A program made the translations under genes and the position numbers. The notes below the pieces were generated by a model. That model saw only the letters and a list, made by a program, of their open reading frames with translations. It did not search any database and was not told the DNA's origin. 64,000 bases of DNA from Tatumella ptyseos (GTDB lineage: Bacteria; Pseudomonadota; Gammaproteobacteria; Enterobacterales; Enterobacteriaceae): NCBI RefSeq assembly GCF_030552895.1, contig NZ_CP130649.1, forward strand, positions 1,550,001 to 1,614,000. Direction: 5' to 3'. How positions within the stretch are numbered: the first letter of the stretch is position 1; each line of letters starts with the position of its first letter. Below, piece by piece: positions 1 to 8,030 of the stretch.

Positions 1-798
1 CCACACTAAATAGATATCGCAGGAGGTGAGGGTATCAAGGGGATAGCAATACAGGCCTTTCACCTCATCATTATTCTCAATAAAACTCTTTGGCATTACG
101 GTGAAGCCTAGTTTTTCGCGAATAGCCCCTAATATGAGGGGGTAAGACTCGATATCGCACTGTTGACGCGAGGTCAACTGTTGGGTGGCAAGCCAATCTT
201 CGATTAACACATGATAAAAACAGTGTTCGCCAAAGGTAAATAAGGTTAGCTCGTTAACTTGTTCAATAAATTGGTCTAAACTCGCACAATGTGTCACCAA
301 GCATAGGCTTTCCGGACCGAACAAACGACTTTCTAGAACAGGGTGATCGACGGGTCCATCGACAACCACCATATCAACTTCACCGGCGAGTAACCTATCC
401 ATCAGGGGGAGAGATGAGTGGCTAGAAAGTGACAACGTCACATCAGGATGTTGCTGCATAAACCTTATCATTATCTGCTGTAGACGGCTATTTAACGCGA
501 CATCTAAGGCACCAAGACGTAAATTACCCTTTAAAGATTCAGGTTTAAAAAAGTTTAAGCAATCTTCGCTCTGCTTCAATAATTGTTGTGCTTGAGGGTG
601 AAAAGCTCTGCCTTCAGGGGTAAGGGTTAATCGTTGTTTATCGCGATTGACCAATGCGACCCCCAGACTTTCTTCTAATTCACGGATGCGGGTGGAAATA
701 TTCGAGGGGACACAGTGCATTTTTTTAGCGGCCTGCACTACGCTTCCTGTTTCAACTAGAGCACAAAAAATACGCAATTGTGGAAGTTTTAATAACAT
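1..798 (-). CDS. LysR-family transcriptional regulator, C-terminus cut by window edge
   Basis: A reading frame of 266 codons stays open to base 1, so the C-terminal end lies outside the window. The start ATG at 798 follows an AGGAG-type ribosome site at about 7 bases. The first 60 residues form a LysR winged helix-turn-helix (LPQLRIFCALVETGS, then QAAKKMHC and the ELEESLGVALVNRD stretch). The remainder is a LysR substrate-binding domain (for example GNLRLGALD, MVVVDGP). The gene lies 17 bases downstream of the AEC permease gene on the same strand, so the two may be cotranscribed and the regulator may control the permease. No ligand can be read from sequence. Confidence 0.9.
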   Translation of the reverse strand, partial: MLLKLPQLRIFCALVETGSVVQAAKKMHCVPSNISTRIRELEESLGVALVNRDKQRLTLTPEGRAFHPQAQQLLKQSEDCLNFFKPESLKGNLRLGALDVALNSRLQQIMIRFMQQHPDVTLSLSSHSSLPLMDRLLAGEVDMVVVDGPVDHPVLESRLFGPESLCLVTHCASLDQFIEQVNELTLFTFGEHCFYHVLIEDWLATQQLTSRQQCDIESYPLILGAIREKLGFTVMPKSFIENNDEVKGLYCYPLDTLTSCDIYLVW

Positions 799-815
799 TT
801 CAATGCTCCTGCTGA

Positions 816-1712
816 TTACGACGTCAAAAACAGATGCCAAATAGGTATAGTGATAAAAGAGAATAAAATAGCATATCCCTGAATGGCATTGGCCAAAATC
901 GGTTGTAACCCCGCACGTTGTGCCATGATCGCCGCCGCAATCATCGGTGCCATCGCGGCTTCAATCACCGTTACCTGCTGAGTTAATGCAGAGGCACCGC
1001 TTAAACTTACCATAGCCCAAACGATCACAGGTGCTGCAATGAGCTTCCATACTATGCCGGTCAGCAGCGGTGAAAGGGATTCCCGCGGTGGGCGTAGTGA
1101 AATTTGGAGCCCAACACAAAATAAGGCTAAGGGCGATAAGGTTGCGCCAATTTGACTAAACGAAGTCTCTAAAAAAGCGGGTAATCCCCCTAAAGGTTTT
1201 ATCGCTAAGCTTAGGCATAACGCGATAAAGGGCGGGAAAGTAATCACTTTTTTGATAATCATTTTAAACGTCGGTGTCTGACCAGAACAGAGTGCTATTA
1301 CCACGACGCCTAATGTGGAGAGAATAATGAAACTCCCTACTTGGTCGGCGATCACTGCCACTTGAAGCCCTGCTGCACCATAATAACTTTGAACGATGGG
1401 AAATCCCATAAACGAGGTATTACCTATGCCTGCGACCAACGCTACGACGCCAATCACCGAACGCGACCAACCTAATAGTCTCCCAACGATAACGGCCACC
1501 CCTAACGCACCCAGACACACACACCACATCCCTGCAACAGGTATCAACGATTCACGATTGAACGTCGTGTGCGGGATCAATGTTAAAATCAGGCAAGGTA
1601 AGGCAATAGTAATTAACCACCAGTTAATCGAAGGAATCAATTGTTCAGGAAAAGTGAGATAGCGGCGTGCAGCAATGCCCATTACAAGGCAGATAATGAG
1701 TAAAGGATTCAT
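816..1712 (-). CDS. AEC-family (auxin efflux carrier/malonate-type) permease
   Basis: The 298-residue product is almost entirely hydrophobic, with about ten predicted membrane segments in two halves, and fits the AEC transporter family (MdcF/auxin efflux carrier type). It opens with a short N-terminal helix and ends in a hydrophobic helix, as expected for an intact inner-membrane carrier. Substrates in this family are small organic acids or malonate, and none can be assigned here. It is followed by a LysR regulator gene after only 17 bases, and a strong palindrome separates it from the aldehyde dehydrogenase gene upstream, so it probably has its own promoter. Confidence 0.85.
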   Translation of the reverse strand: MNPLLIICLVMGIAARRYLTFPEQLIPSINWWLITIALPCLILTLIPHTTFNRESLIPVAGMWCVCLGALGVAVIVGRLLGWSRSVIGVVALVAGIGNTSFMGFPIVQSYYGAAGLQVAVIADQVGSFIILSTLGVVVIALCSGQTPTFKMIIKKVITFPPFIALCLSLAIKPLGGLPAFLETSFSQIGATLSPLALFCVGLQISLRPPRESLSPLLTGIVWKLIAAPVIVWAMVSLSGASALTQQVTVIEAAMAPMIAAAIMAQRAGLQPILANAIQGYAILFSFITIPIWHLFLTS

Positions 1713-1735
1713 AATTAAGACCGAGGGGAAGAGGG

Positions 1736-1762
1736 AATAACCGGTGCCTAGGCACCGGTGAA
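1736..1762 (-). terminator. Hairpin between aldehyde dehydrogenase and AEC genes
   Basis: Bases 1740-1759 form a perfect 20-bp palindrome (arms ACCGGTGCCT / AGGCACCGGT). It starts 7 bases past the aldehyde dehydrogenase stop and reads into TTATTCCC on the minus strand. The U-tract is weak, so this is a probable rather than certain intrinsic terminator. Confidence 0.6.
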
Positions 1763-1766
1763 AGGC

Positions 1767-3233
1767 TTAAGACTTATAATTGAGATAGACCGTTTTCTGT
1801 TTAACGTACAGCTGATAGCCATGTTCGCCATCATCGCCGCCAATTCCTGATAATTTCCAACCAGCGTGGAAGCCATTGATCTCTTCTGGGCCATAACGGT
1901 TAATGTACACTTCACCGTATTCGAGGGCGTCGCTGATTTGCATTGCCGCATGCAAATCACGGGTATAAAGATAGGAGCTTAACCCGTATTCACAGTCGTT
2001 CGCCAGTGTGATCACTTCGTCGATAGTATCAAACACCACCACAGGTAAAATTGGGCCGAACGCTTCTTCTTTTAAGATAGTCGCATCAGCAGGGAGATCG
2101 GTAACGATCGTTGGCGCAACCCAGTTCCCGCCTTTGAACTTAGCATCGTTCGGTATTTTACCCTGCCAGAAGATAGTCCCACCTTCTTGTTGGCTTTTCG
2201 CCAGCAGCTCGTCAACATGAGACTTTTCTGCTGCAGAGACTTTAGGACCCATCGTAGTTTTAGACGCCATCGGATCGCCCACGACGACTTTGTCTGCTGC
2301 TTTTTTTAACGCTTTCATGAACTTGTCATAGACGTCACGTTGTACGTAGGTGCGTTCATTACAGATACACACCTGTCCGCAGTTGGCCATGCGCGCATCG
2401 ATAGCATCTTGAGCGGCTTTGTCGATATCAGCATCGGCGAGAACAATAAAGGGTGCTTTGCCCCCTAACTCTAATGATACCGGAATAACTTTCTCTGCAG
2501 CATTTTTAGCGATGATTTTCCCCGCGCGGGTTGAACCGGTCATGGTGACCAGTTGCACATCGGGATGTTTCACTAATGCATCACCCACTTTACTCCCTTC
2601 GCCGCACAGAACATTGATCACACCGTCTGGAATGCCTGCCGCTTTACTAAGCGTTGCGAGGGCAAGTGAGCAGAGAGGGGTGTTCTCACTAGGTTTTACC
2701 ACGATAGTGTTGCCGGCAAGTAAGGCAGGAGCCGTTTTACGCGCAAAGATCGCCAGTGGGAAGTTCCACGGAATAATTGCCGCCACCACGCCTAACGGGG
2801 CTTCTTTGGTAATAGCCTGTTGTTGTGGATGGTTCGAGGCTAAGACATGGCCAGTGCGTTTCCAACCGAACCCCGCATAATAGCGTAGCATCGTCATTGC
2901 CATATCGACTTCACCAATCGATTCAGTGTAGGGCTTACCTTGTTCAGTGGTCAGCAACGTGGCAAGCGCTTTTTTGTGTTTTTCAATTTGTTGAGCGAAG
3001 GCATAAAGGTGCTCTGCACGTTGCGGCTGTGGCAGTGCTGCCCACTTTTGTTGGGCATTTTTAGCTGCACTGATTGCCTTATCAGCATCAGTCTTGCTAC
3101 CCATAGCGACTTTAGAAATAGTTTCGCCAGTCGCGGGATTGAGGACGTCATCGCTACTTTTACACGCTACCCACGTGTTGTTAATAAAGTGCGCAGCATT
3201 TTCTGGAAGTAATTTTTTAAAATCAGTAGACAT
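1767..3233 (-). CDS. NAD(P)-dependent aldehyde dehydrogenase, AldA-like
   Basis: This 488-residue enzyme has the full aldehyde dehydrogenase fold: the PWNFP motif with Asn157, the cofactor-binding GSTRAG, Glu255 in LELGGK and catalytic Cys289 in CGQVCICNERTYV. The C-terminal GFHAGWKLSGIGG segment resembles E. coli AldA (lactaldehyde/glycolaldehyde dehydrogenase, 479 aa), which oxidises lactaldehyde to lactate. It probably acts in the cytoplasm. The gene sits 24 bases behind the glyoxalase gene on the same strand, which suggests a joint role in clearing methylglyoxal or related aldehydes. Exact substrate is inferred from this similarity; succinate-semialdehyde or other aldehydes remain possible. 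Confidence 0.85.
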   Translation of the reverse strand: MSTDFKKLLPENAAHFINNTWVACKSSDDVLNPATGETISKVAMGSKTDADKAISAAKNAQQKWAALPQPQRAEHLYAFAQQIEKHKKALATLLTTEQGKPYTESIGEVDMAMTMLRYYAGFGWKRTGHVLASNHPQQQAITKEAPLGVVAAIIPWNFPLAIFARKTAPALLAGNTIVVKPSENTPLCSLALATLSKAAGIPDGVINVLCGEGSKVGDALVKHPDVQLVTMTGSTRAGKIIAKNAAEKVIPVSLELGGKAPFIVLADADIDKAAQDAIDARMANCGQVCICNERTYVQRDVYDKFMKALKKAADKVVVGDPMASKTTMGPKVSAAEKSHVDELLAKSQQEGGTIFWQGKIPNDAKFKGGNWVAPTIVTDLPADATILKEEAFGPILPVVVFDTIDEVITLANDCEYGLSSYLYTRDLHAAMQISDALEYGEVYINRYGPEEINGFHAGWKLSGIGGDDGEHGYQLYVKQKTVYLNYKS

Positions 3234-3257
3234 AATTTCTCCTAAAATTTCGTCGCA

Positions 3258-3785
3258 TTAAGCATTCAGTGGGGTAGGTTGTAAGATTTCGATCCAGTAA
3301 CCATCTGGGTCTTTAATGAAAGCAATGTGCTTCATACGACCATCACTCAAGCGCTTTTGAAACGTAACATTCAAAGCTTCAAAACGTTCACAGGCAGCTT
3401 GCACATCCGGTACCGACACACAGATATGACCAAAACCTTGTGGCTCATCGTTACCGTTGTGATAATGAAAGTCAGGTTTATTCTCGGTACCGTGGTTATA
3501 GGTCAACTCAAGTACCCCAGTTTGACTAAGTACCCATTCTTTACGGGCTTCATCATCATCAGGAATTGCAGAGAGCGGGGTACGAATTAGGTACACGATG
3601 GTAAATGCCGCATCATCATTCACTGACTCGTAAACTGGTGTGAACCCTAGTACATTGCAGTAAAAATCTACCGATTTCTGCAAGCTTTTCACTCGGATCA
3701 TGGTGTGGTTAAACTGATATCCCGCCGACTCAGCACTTTTGTTACCGTCATAAGAAAATTTTTCTAACAGTGTCGCTAAACCCAT
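3258..3785 (-). CDS. gloA: Glyoxalase I (lactoylglutathione lyase), long eukaryote-like form
   Basis: Lactoylglutathione lyase converts the methylglyoxal-glutathione hemithioacetal to S-lactoylglutathione. At 175 residues it is longer than the usual enterobacterial GloA (about 135) and matches the human/Pseudomonas long type, including the AIPDDDEARKEW insertion and the YHNGNDEPQGFGHI stretch. Predicted metal ligands are His27, Glu93, His120 and Glu166; the human enzyme has Gln at the first position, so His27 is a small variation. The long-type insertion suggests Zn rather than Ni dependence. It is first in an operon with the aldehyde dehydrogenase and divergent from an SDR gene. Confidence 0.92.
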   Translation of the reverse strand: MGLATLLEKFSYDGNKSAESAGYQFNHTMIRVKSLQKSVDFYCNVLGFTPVYESVNDDAAFTIVYLIRTPLSAIPDDDEARKEWVLSQTGVLELTYNHGTENKPDFHYHNGNDEPQGFGHICVSVPDVQAACERFEALNVTFQKRLSDGRMKHIAFIKDPDGYWIEILQPTPLNA

Positions 3786-3964
3786 GAAGACTCCTTGTTA
3801 AAGTCGATATATATTTACTATGTAAAAAAGCTTAGGACAGGATGTCATTTTACGAAAGTGACAGTTTTAGAGAAAAGAGTTTCATTTTTTGTGAAATAGT
3901 CAGAATTGCGTTTTGGCGATTGTGTGCCACACTTTTAGGTAATTTCACCGATAAGGAGCGCATA

Positions 3965-4729
3965 ATGTCTCGTTTTATTCACAAAGTTGTCGTTGTCACA
4001 GGTGCAGGCTCGGGGATGGGTGCCGCAACAGCGAAGGCATTTGTCAATGAGGGCGCTAAAGTGGTGTTGGTAGGCCGCACGGATGAAAAGTTAAAAAAAG
4101 TGGCTGCAGAATTGCCTGCAGAACAAGTATTGATCGCCCCTACAGATATCGCTGACCCCCACGCGGTCACGGCACTAGCCGCTCATGTTGAGCAGAAGTG
4201 GGGAAATGTTGATATTCTCGTTAATAATGCTGGGGTGGTGGTACAAGGTTTAGCCCATGAACTATCTGTCGAAGATTGGGATAAACAGATGGGTACGAAT
4301 CTGAACGGGGTATTTTATATGGTTCGTGCCTTCGTACCCGGTATCCTAAAGCAGAAAGGAAACATTGTGAATATCTCCTCAGTATCAGGTCTCGGAGGCG
4401 ATTGGGGGATGAGCTTCTACAACGCCTCCAAAGGTGCAATTAGCAACTTCACACGCTCCTTAGCAATGGATTATGGGCAGCAGGGCGTCAGAGTCAATGC
4501 AGTCTGCCCCGGAATGACGGAAACTGAGATGACCGCAGGGATCACCTCTGATACTAAAGCCCTTGATAAGTTTAAAGACCGCACGCCGTTGCAACGTCCT
4601 GGACAATCAGAAGATATTGCACATGCGGTATTGTTCTTAGCGAGTGACCAAGCCAGTTATATCACTGGAGTAAATTTACCGGTCGATGGTGGGATTCACG
4701 CGTCAAATGGTCAACCACGGCAAGCTTAA
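3965..4729 (+). CDS. SDR-family NAD(P)-dependent oxidoreductase
   Basis: A classical short-chain dehydrogenase of 254 residues: the TGxxxGxG cofactor motif (TGAGSGMG) near the N-terminus, the NNAG motif, a catalytic Ser in NISSVSG followed by YNASK, and the C-terminal substrate cap. An in-frame upstream ATG at 3842 exists, but the ATG at 3965 follows an AAGGAG ribosome site and starts directly at the Rossmann fold, so I use it. It is divergent from the glyoxalase and aldehyde dehydrogenase genes across about 180 bases and may reduce or oxidise a related carbonyl compound. Substrate unknown. Confidence 0.88.
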   Translation: MSRFIHKVVVVTGAGSGMGAATAKAFVNEGAKVVLVGRTDEKLKKVAAELPAEQVLIAPTDIADPHAVTALAAHVEQKWGNVDILVNNAGVVVQGLAHELSVEDWDKQMGTNLNGVFYMVRAFVPGILKQKGNIVNISSVSGLGGDWGMSFYNASKGAISNFTRSLAMDYGQQGVRVNAVCPGMTETEMTAGITSDTKALDKFKDRTPLQRPGQSEDIAHAVLFLASDQASYITGVNLPVDGGIHASNGQPRQA

Positions 4730-5605
4730 TTATTCATGCATACTTGCTAGCAGTTGCTTAGTATTATAGCGAAAAGCCGACAAGTAATGCGCTGCAGGGC
4801 CCTGTGGCGTCGACAGGGCTTCTGGATAAAGTTCACCACCGGGTGTCGCACCGCTGGCCTGAGCAATTTGTGTCACTAAGCGAGGGTCAGTCTGATTCTC
4901 AGTAAAATAGTGTTTAATGTGACGTTGCTTGAGTTCTTTAATTAAGGCACCCACTTGCTGAGCCGAGGCTTCCGATTCAGTAGACAGCCCAAGCGGCGCA
5001 TTAAAAGTGACACCGTAACGCTTCCCGTAGTAGCCAAAAGCATCGTGGCTGGTAAGAACAACTCTTCTAGCCTGAGGTATAGTTTTGTACTCTGCTACCG
5101 CCCAATCATCTAGCTTCTTCATTTGCTCTAGATAGTCAGCACCACGCTGTGCATACTGCTTAGCATGACTAGGGTCGATTTTTTCTAACGCCTGAGTAAT
5201 ATTTTTGGCATAGACTTCGCCGTTGGCAAGGCTATTCCAGGCGTGTGGATCGACTACCGTTTTACCGTCTTCTTGCATCGAATCTTGAGTTATCCCCTGT
5301 GAGGCGATGGTGATCTCGCCATGATAGCCCGATGCTGACACTAAGCGGTCCATCCAACCCTCTAGCCCCAATCCATTAACCACCACGACTTGTGCCTGTG
5401 CTAAAGCACGACTATCTTGGGCGGTAGGTTCAAAACTGTGCGGGTCTCCATTTGGGCCCACGAGGCTTTTCACCTCGACATCGGGTCCACCAATCTGCTT
5501 AACCATATCAGCTAACACCGTAAAACTGGTGATCACCTTAACCGGAGCGGCGAAAGTAAGAGGGCTAGCCAATAACAGTGCAGTAGTTAAAGGTAAAAGT
5601 TTCAA
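4730..5605 (-). CDS. Zinc-type ABC transporter substrate-binding protein (cluster A-I)
   Basis: A periplasmic metal-binding protein of 291 residues with a signal peptide ending in LTFAA. Predicted metal ligands are His56 (GDPHSFEP), His121 (DPHAWN) and His187 (TSHDAFGYYGKRYG), with Glu262 near the usual Asp position. A His at the third position is typical of zinc-binding ZnuA/TroA, whereas manganese-type proteins have Glu there. The His-rich loop of E. coli ZnuA is absent. The gene overlaps the permease gene by 4 bases and is last in a three-gene operon with a Zur-like box upstream, which supports zinc as cargo. Confidence 0.85.
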   Translation of the reverse strand: MKLLPLTTALLLASPLTFAAPVKVITSFTVLADMVKQIGGPDVEVKSLVGPNGDPHSFEPTAQDSRALAQAQVVVVNGLGLEGWMDRLVSASGYHGEITIASQGITQDSMQEDGKTVVDPHAWNSLANGEVYAKNITQALEKIDPSHAKQYAQRGADYLEQMKKLDDWAVAEYKTIPQARRVVLTSHDAFGYYGKRYGVTFNAPLGLSTESEASAQQVGALIKELKQRHIKHYFTENQTDPRLVTQIAQASGATPGGELYPEALSTPQGPAAHYLSAFRYNTKQLLASMHE

Positions 5606-6468
5606 TGTGATCCTCCTGAGCGATGACGAATAAATTGAGCGAGGCTACCGTTAGTACGGCCCGCAAAGCATGAAAAAAGGAAAATAACGGCGCTGCATAG
5701 CACGACCGCCGGCCCTGCCGGAAGCGCGCTATACCACGAAAGCAGTAAACCAACAATTGATGAGAAGAGGGCAATAAATACCGCGATAATTAGGGTAGGC
5801 AATAAGCGTTTAGCCCAGAACCGCGCACTGATCGCGGGAACCATCATGAGCCCAACAGACATCAAGGTACCAAGGATTTGAAAACCGGACACCAGATTTA
5901 ACACGACTAAAAAGAGAAACAACGCATGCAGGAAGAGTGCAAGGCCTTTATGTCGTACTCGTAAAAAGTTTCGGTCAAAAGTGTCGATGACTAGCGGGCG
6001 ATAAATCGTTATCAGCACTGCCAGCGAGCTTAGCGAAATCGTCGCAGTGACCATCAGAGCTTGATGACTTACGGCGAGCAATGAGCCGAAGAGAATATTT
6101 AAGAGGTCCATTCCGGATCCTTTAAGGGAAATTAAGGTAATCCCTAGCGCTAATGCCCCCATATAGAGCCCAGAAAAACTTGCATCCTCTTTAAGCATAG
6201 TGGTACGGCTAATAAGTCCCGACAGCAGGGCGACAATGAGTCCTGCGACTAAGCCACCAATTCCCATCGCCAATGTCGACATACCAAAAAAAAGATAGCC
6301 TACGGCTGCGCCAGGCAGTACTGCATGAGAAAGCGCATCACCGGCCAACGATAGCCGCCGTAAAGAGAGTAACACTCCAAGCGGTGTAGCACTGAATGAT
6401 AAACAGATGCAGCTTAGTAGCGCATGGCGCATAAAATCGAATTCAACAAAAGGTTGGAAAATATTCAT
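5602..6468 (-). CDS. Metal ABC transporter permease, ABC-3 family
   Basis: A 288-residue membrane protein with about eight hydrophobic segments and the ABC-3 (ZnuB/SitC/TroC) signature region (SLAGDALSHAVLPGAAVGYLFF). It forms the inner-membrane channel for the metal delivered by the binding protein encoded next door. Its start overlaps the end of the ATPase gene by one base and its end overlaps the binding-protein gene by four, so translation of the three is likely coupled. Confidence 0.9.
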   Translation of the reverse strand: MNIFQPFVEFDFMRHALLSCICLSFSATPLGVLLSLRRLSLAGDALSHAVLPGAAVGYLFFGMSTLAMGIGGLVAGLIVALLSGLISRTTMLKEDASFSGLYMGALALGITLISLKGSGMDLLNILFGSLLAVSHQALMVTATISLSSLAVLITIYRPLVIDTFDRNFLRVRHKGLALFLHALFLFLVVLNLVSGFQILGTLMSVGLMMVPAISARFWAKRLLPTLIIAVFIALFSSIVGLLLSWYSALPAGPAVVLCSAVIFLFSCFAGRTNGSLAQFIRHRSGGSH

Positions 6469-7133
6469 TAACTGACTCTGTAGAGAGAAGGCGTTGACAG
6501 ATTAGGGGAGATCCAATGAGCGGATTGAGGTGTTAAGACCAATTGACGGCTAAAGTAGCGGTGAACTAACTGCTCATCATGCAGCACAACGACAATGGTC
6601 TTACCTAGCTCACTGGCCTGTGCAACAAGTTCCATCAATCGCAGTATTGTGGACTGATCAACACCGGTAAAAGGTTCATCTAAAAGCCAAATATCGCTGT
6701 TCTCTACCCACATTCTGGCGAATAGGGTGCGCTGCAGTTGACCGCCAGAGAGCTGACTGAGCGGCGTATTCACCAGATCACTCATTCCCGTTAACGCTAT
6801 CGCTTCTTCGATACGTGTGTTGACCGCACGGGGAAGTCGACCATACCAAGTACGTTGCGACCATCCGCCCATATCGACAATATCCTTCACGCTCAGGGGG
6901 AAGCTACGATCTATGACTTGTTGCTGGGGTAATAACGCAATGTTGTCTGAGTCGCAGTGGTAATGGCCACCACAAACAGGAAGTAATCCAGCGAGAGTGT
7001 TAAGTAGTGTCGACTTACCGCAGCCATTATCGCCAGTAAGGGCGGTAAGGCTGCCTCGGGGGAGTGAACCCGTTATCGCAGGGGTAATACTTTGTCCAGC
7101 ATAGCCGGCATGAAGTTGAGTAAACTGAATCAT
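6468..7133 (-). CDS. Metal ABC transporter ATP-binding protein
   Basis: This 221-residue ATPase has Walker A GDNGCGKST, a Q-loop (LLPQQQV), the signature LSGGQLQR, Walker B WLLDEP and a switch His in VVLHDEQ. It powers the metal importer encoded by the next two genes and is the first gene of that operon. The Zur-like palindrome at 7148-7166 lies 15 bases before its start codon. It has no Cys- or His-rich C-terminal extension of the kind found in some zinc-importer ATPases. Confidence 0.9.
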   Translation of the reverse strand: MIQFTQLHAGYAGQSITPAITGSLPRGSLTALTGDNGCGKSTLLNTLAGLLPVCGGHYHCDSDNIALLPQQQVIDRSFPLSVKDIVDMGGWSQRTWYGRLPRAVNTRIEEAIALTGMSDLVNTPLSQLSGGQLQRTLFARMWVENSDIWLLDEPFTGVDQSTILRLMELVAQASELGKTIVVVLHDEQLVHRYFSRQLVLTPQSAHWISPNLSTPSLYRVS

Positions 7134-7147
7134 GAGCGCGCTCTTTT

Positions 7148-7166
7148 AATGTAACAATATAACATT
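7148..7166 (-). promoter_or_regulatory. Zur-box-like operator
   Basis: The sequence AATGTAACAATATAACATT is an imperfect 19-bp palindrome. Compared with the gammaproteobacterial Zur consensus as I remember it (AATGTTATAnTATAACATT), it matches 16 of 18 defined positions. It lies just upstream of the importer ATPase gene, where a repressor would block transcription when zinc is sufficient. Confidence 0.7.
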
Positions 7167-7244
7167 ACATGAAAGTAGCGCTATTGCGTAGGGCTATGTG
7201 TAAAGAAATGTTACTAGGAGACTCCACGTCCCTGTGGTCCGCTT

Positions 7245-8030
7245 TTAACCTAAGTCTCCCCCCGCTACCGGTAGCACAGTACCAGTGATATAACTGGCTT
7301 CGTCGCTGGCTAAGAACAGAATGGCTGCAGCTTGCTCGGATAGGGTACCATAGCGATGCATAAAACTGGTCTCACAAGTCTGCTCTACCACACGTTGCCC
7401 CCATCGTTGTTGTTGAGCGGTCAATTCGCTGGTATCTCGATTGCGAGGGATCTTGCGCTCTGGAGCCTCGGTGCCGCCTGGTGCGGTGGCATTGACCCTT
7501 ATTCCATGTTCAGCGTATTCAAAGGCGAGAGATTGGGTTAATGCGTTCACCCCTCCCTTTGCTGCGGAATAAGGAATGCGATGCACGCCTCGGGTGGCTA
7601 CTGATGAAACATTAACGATAGCACCGCCGCCTTGCGCAATCATTGTGGGTAATACTGCCCGACAGCCCCAGAGGGTGGGGAATAACGAGCGGCGGACCTC
7701 GGCCTCAATCTGCTCTGCTAAATATTCAGCGTAAGGCATGGCCCAGATGGTCCCACCGACGTTATTAATAAGAATATCTATACGACCTGCGGCATGGACC
7801 ACTTGCTCGATAGCCTGATGGGTTGATGACCATTGCTCCAGATCGGCAATGATCCCAGTACAGACGATGTGGCCTCGACTCAATTGATCAGCGATATCGA
7901 AAACCAGCGGCGAACGATCAATTAAAAATAGACTCGCGCCTTCATCCACTGCACGCTGCGCAACACTTTTGCCGATTCCTTGCGCCGCCCCCGTCACTAC
8001 CATCACTTTTCCGCTAAAACGCCCGCTCAT
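7245..8030 (-). CDS. benD: Benzoate diol dehydrogenase (1,6-dihydroxycyclohexa-2,4-diene-1-carboxylate dehydrogenase)
   Basis: BenD oxidises and decarboxylates the benzoate cis-diol to catechol with NAD. It is an SDR of 261 residues: TGAAQGIG cofactor motif, NNVGG, catalytic Ser in NVSSVATRG, YSAAKGG, and the BenD/XylL-like GGTEAPERKIPRN stretch. It overlaps benC by 4 bases and is the last gene of the ben-cat-pca run. No convincing intrinsic terminator follows it before the importer's promoter. Confidence 0.93.
   Translation of the reverse strand: MSGRFSGKVMVVTGAAQGIGKSVAQRAVDEGASLFLIDRSPLVFDIADQLSRGHIVCTGIIADLEQWSSTHQAIEQVVHAAGRIDILINNVGGTIWAMPYAEYLAEQIEAEVRRSLFPTLWGCRAVLPTMIAQGGGAIVNVSSVATRGVHRIPYSAAKGGVNALTQSLAFEYAEHGIRVNATAPGGTEAPERKIPRNRDTSELTAQQQRWGQRVVEQTCETSFMHRYGTLSEQAAAILFLASDEASYITGTVLPVAGGDLG

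Noticed and set aside
3842..3964. In-frame N-terminal extension of the SDR gene from ATG 3842.
   Set aside because: It lies in the divergent promoter region and has no domain match; the later ATG has a clear ribosome site.
7205..7235. Hairpin after benD (CCACAGGGACGTGG on the minus strand).
   Set aside because: The stem is only 4 bp and no U-tract follows.
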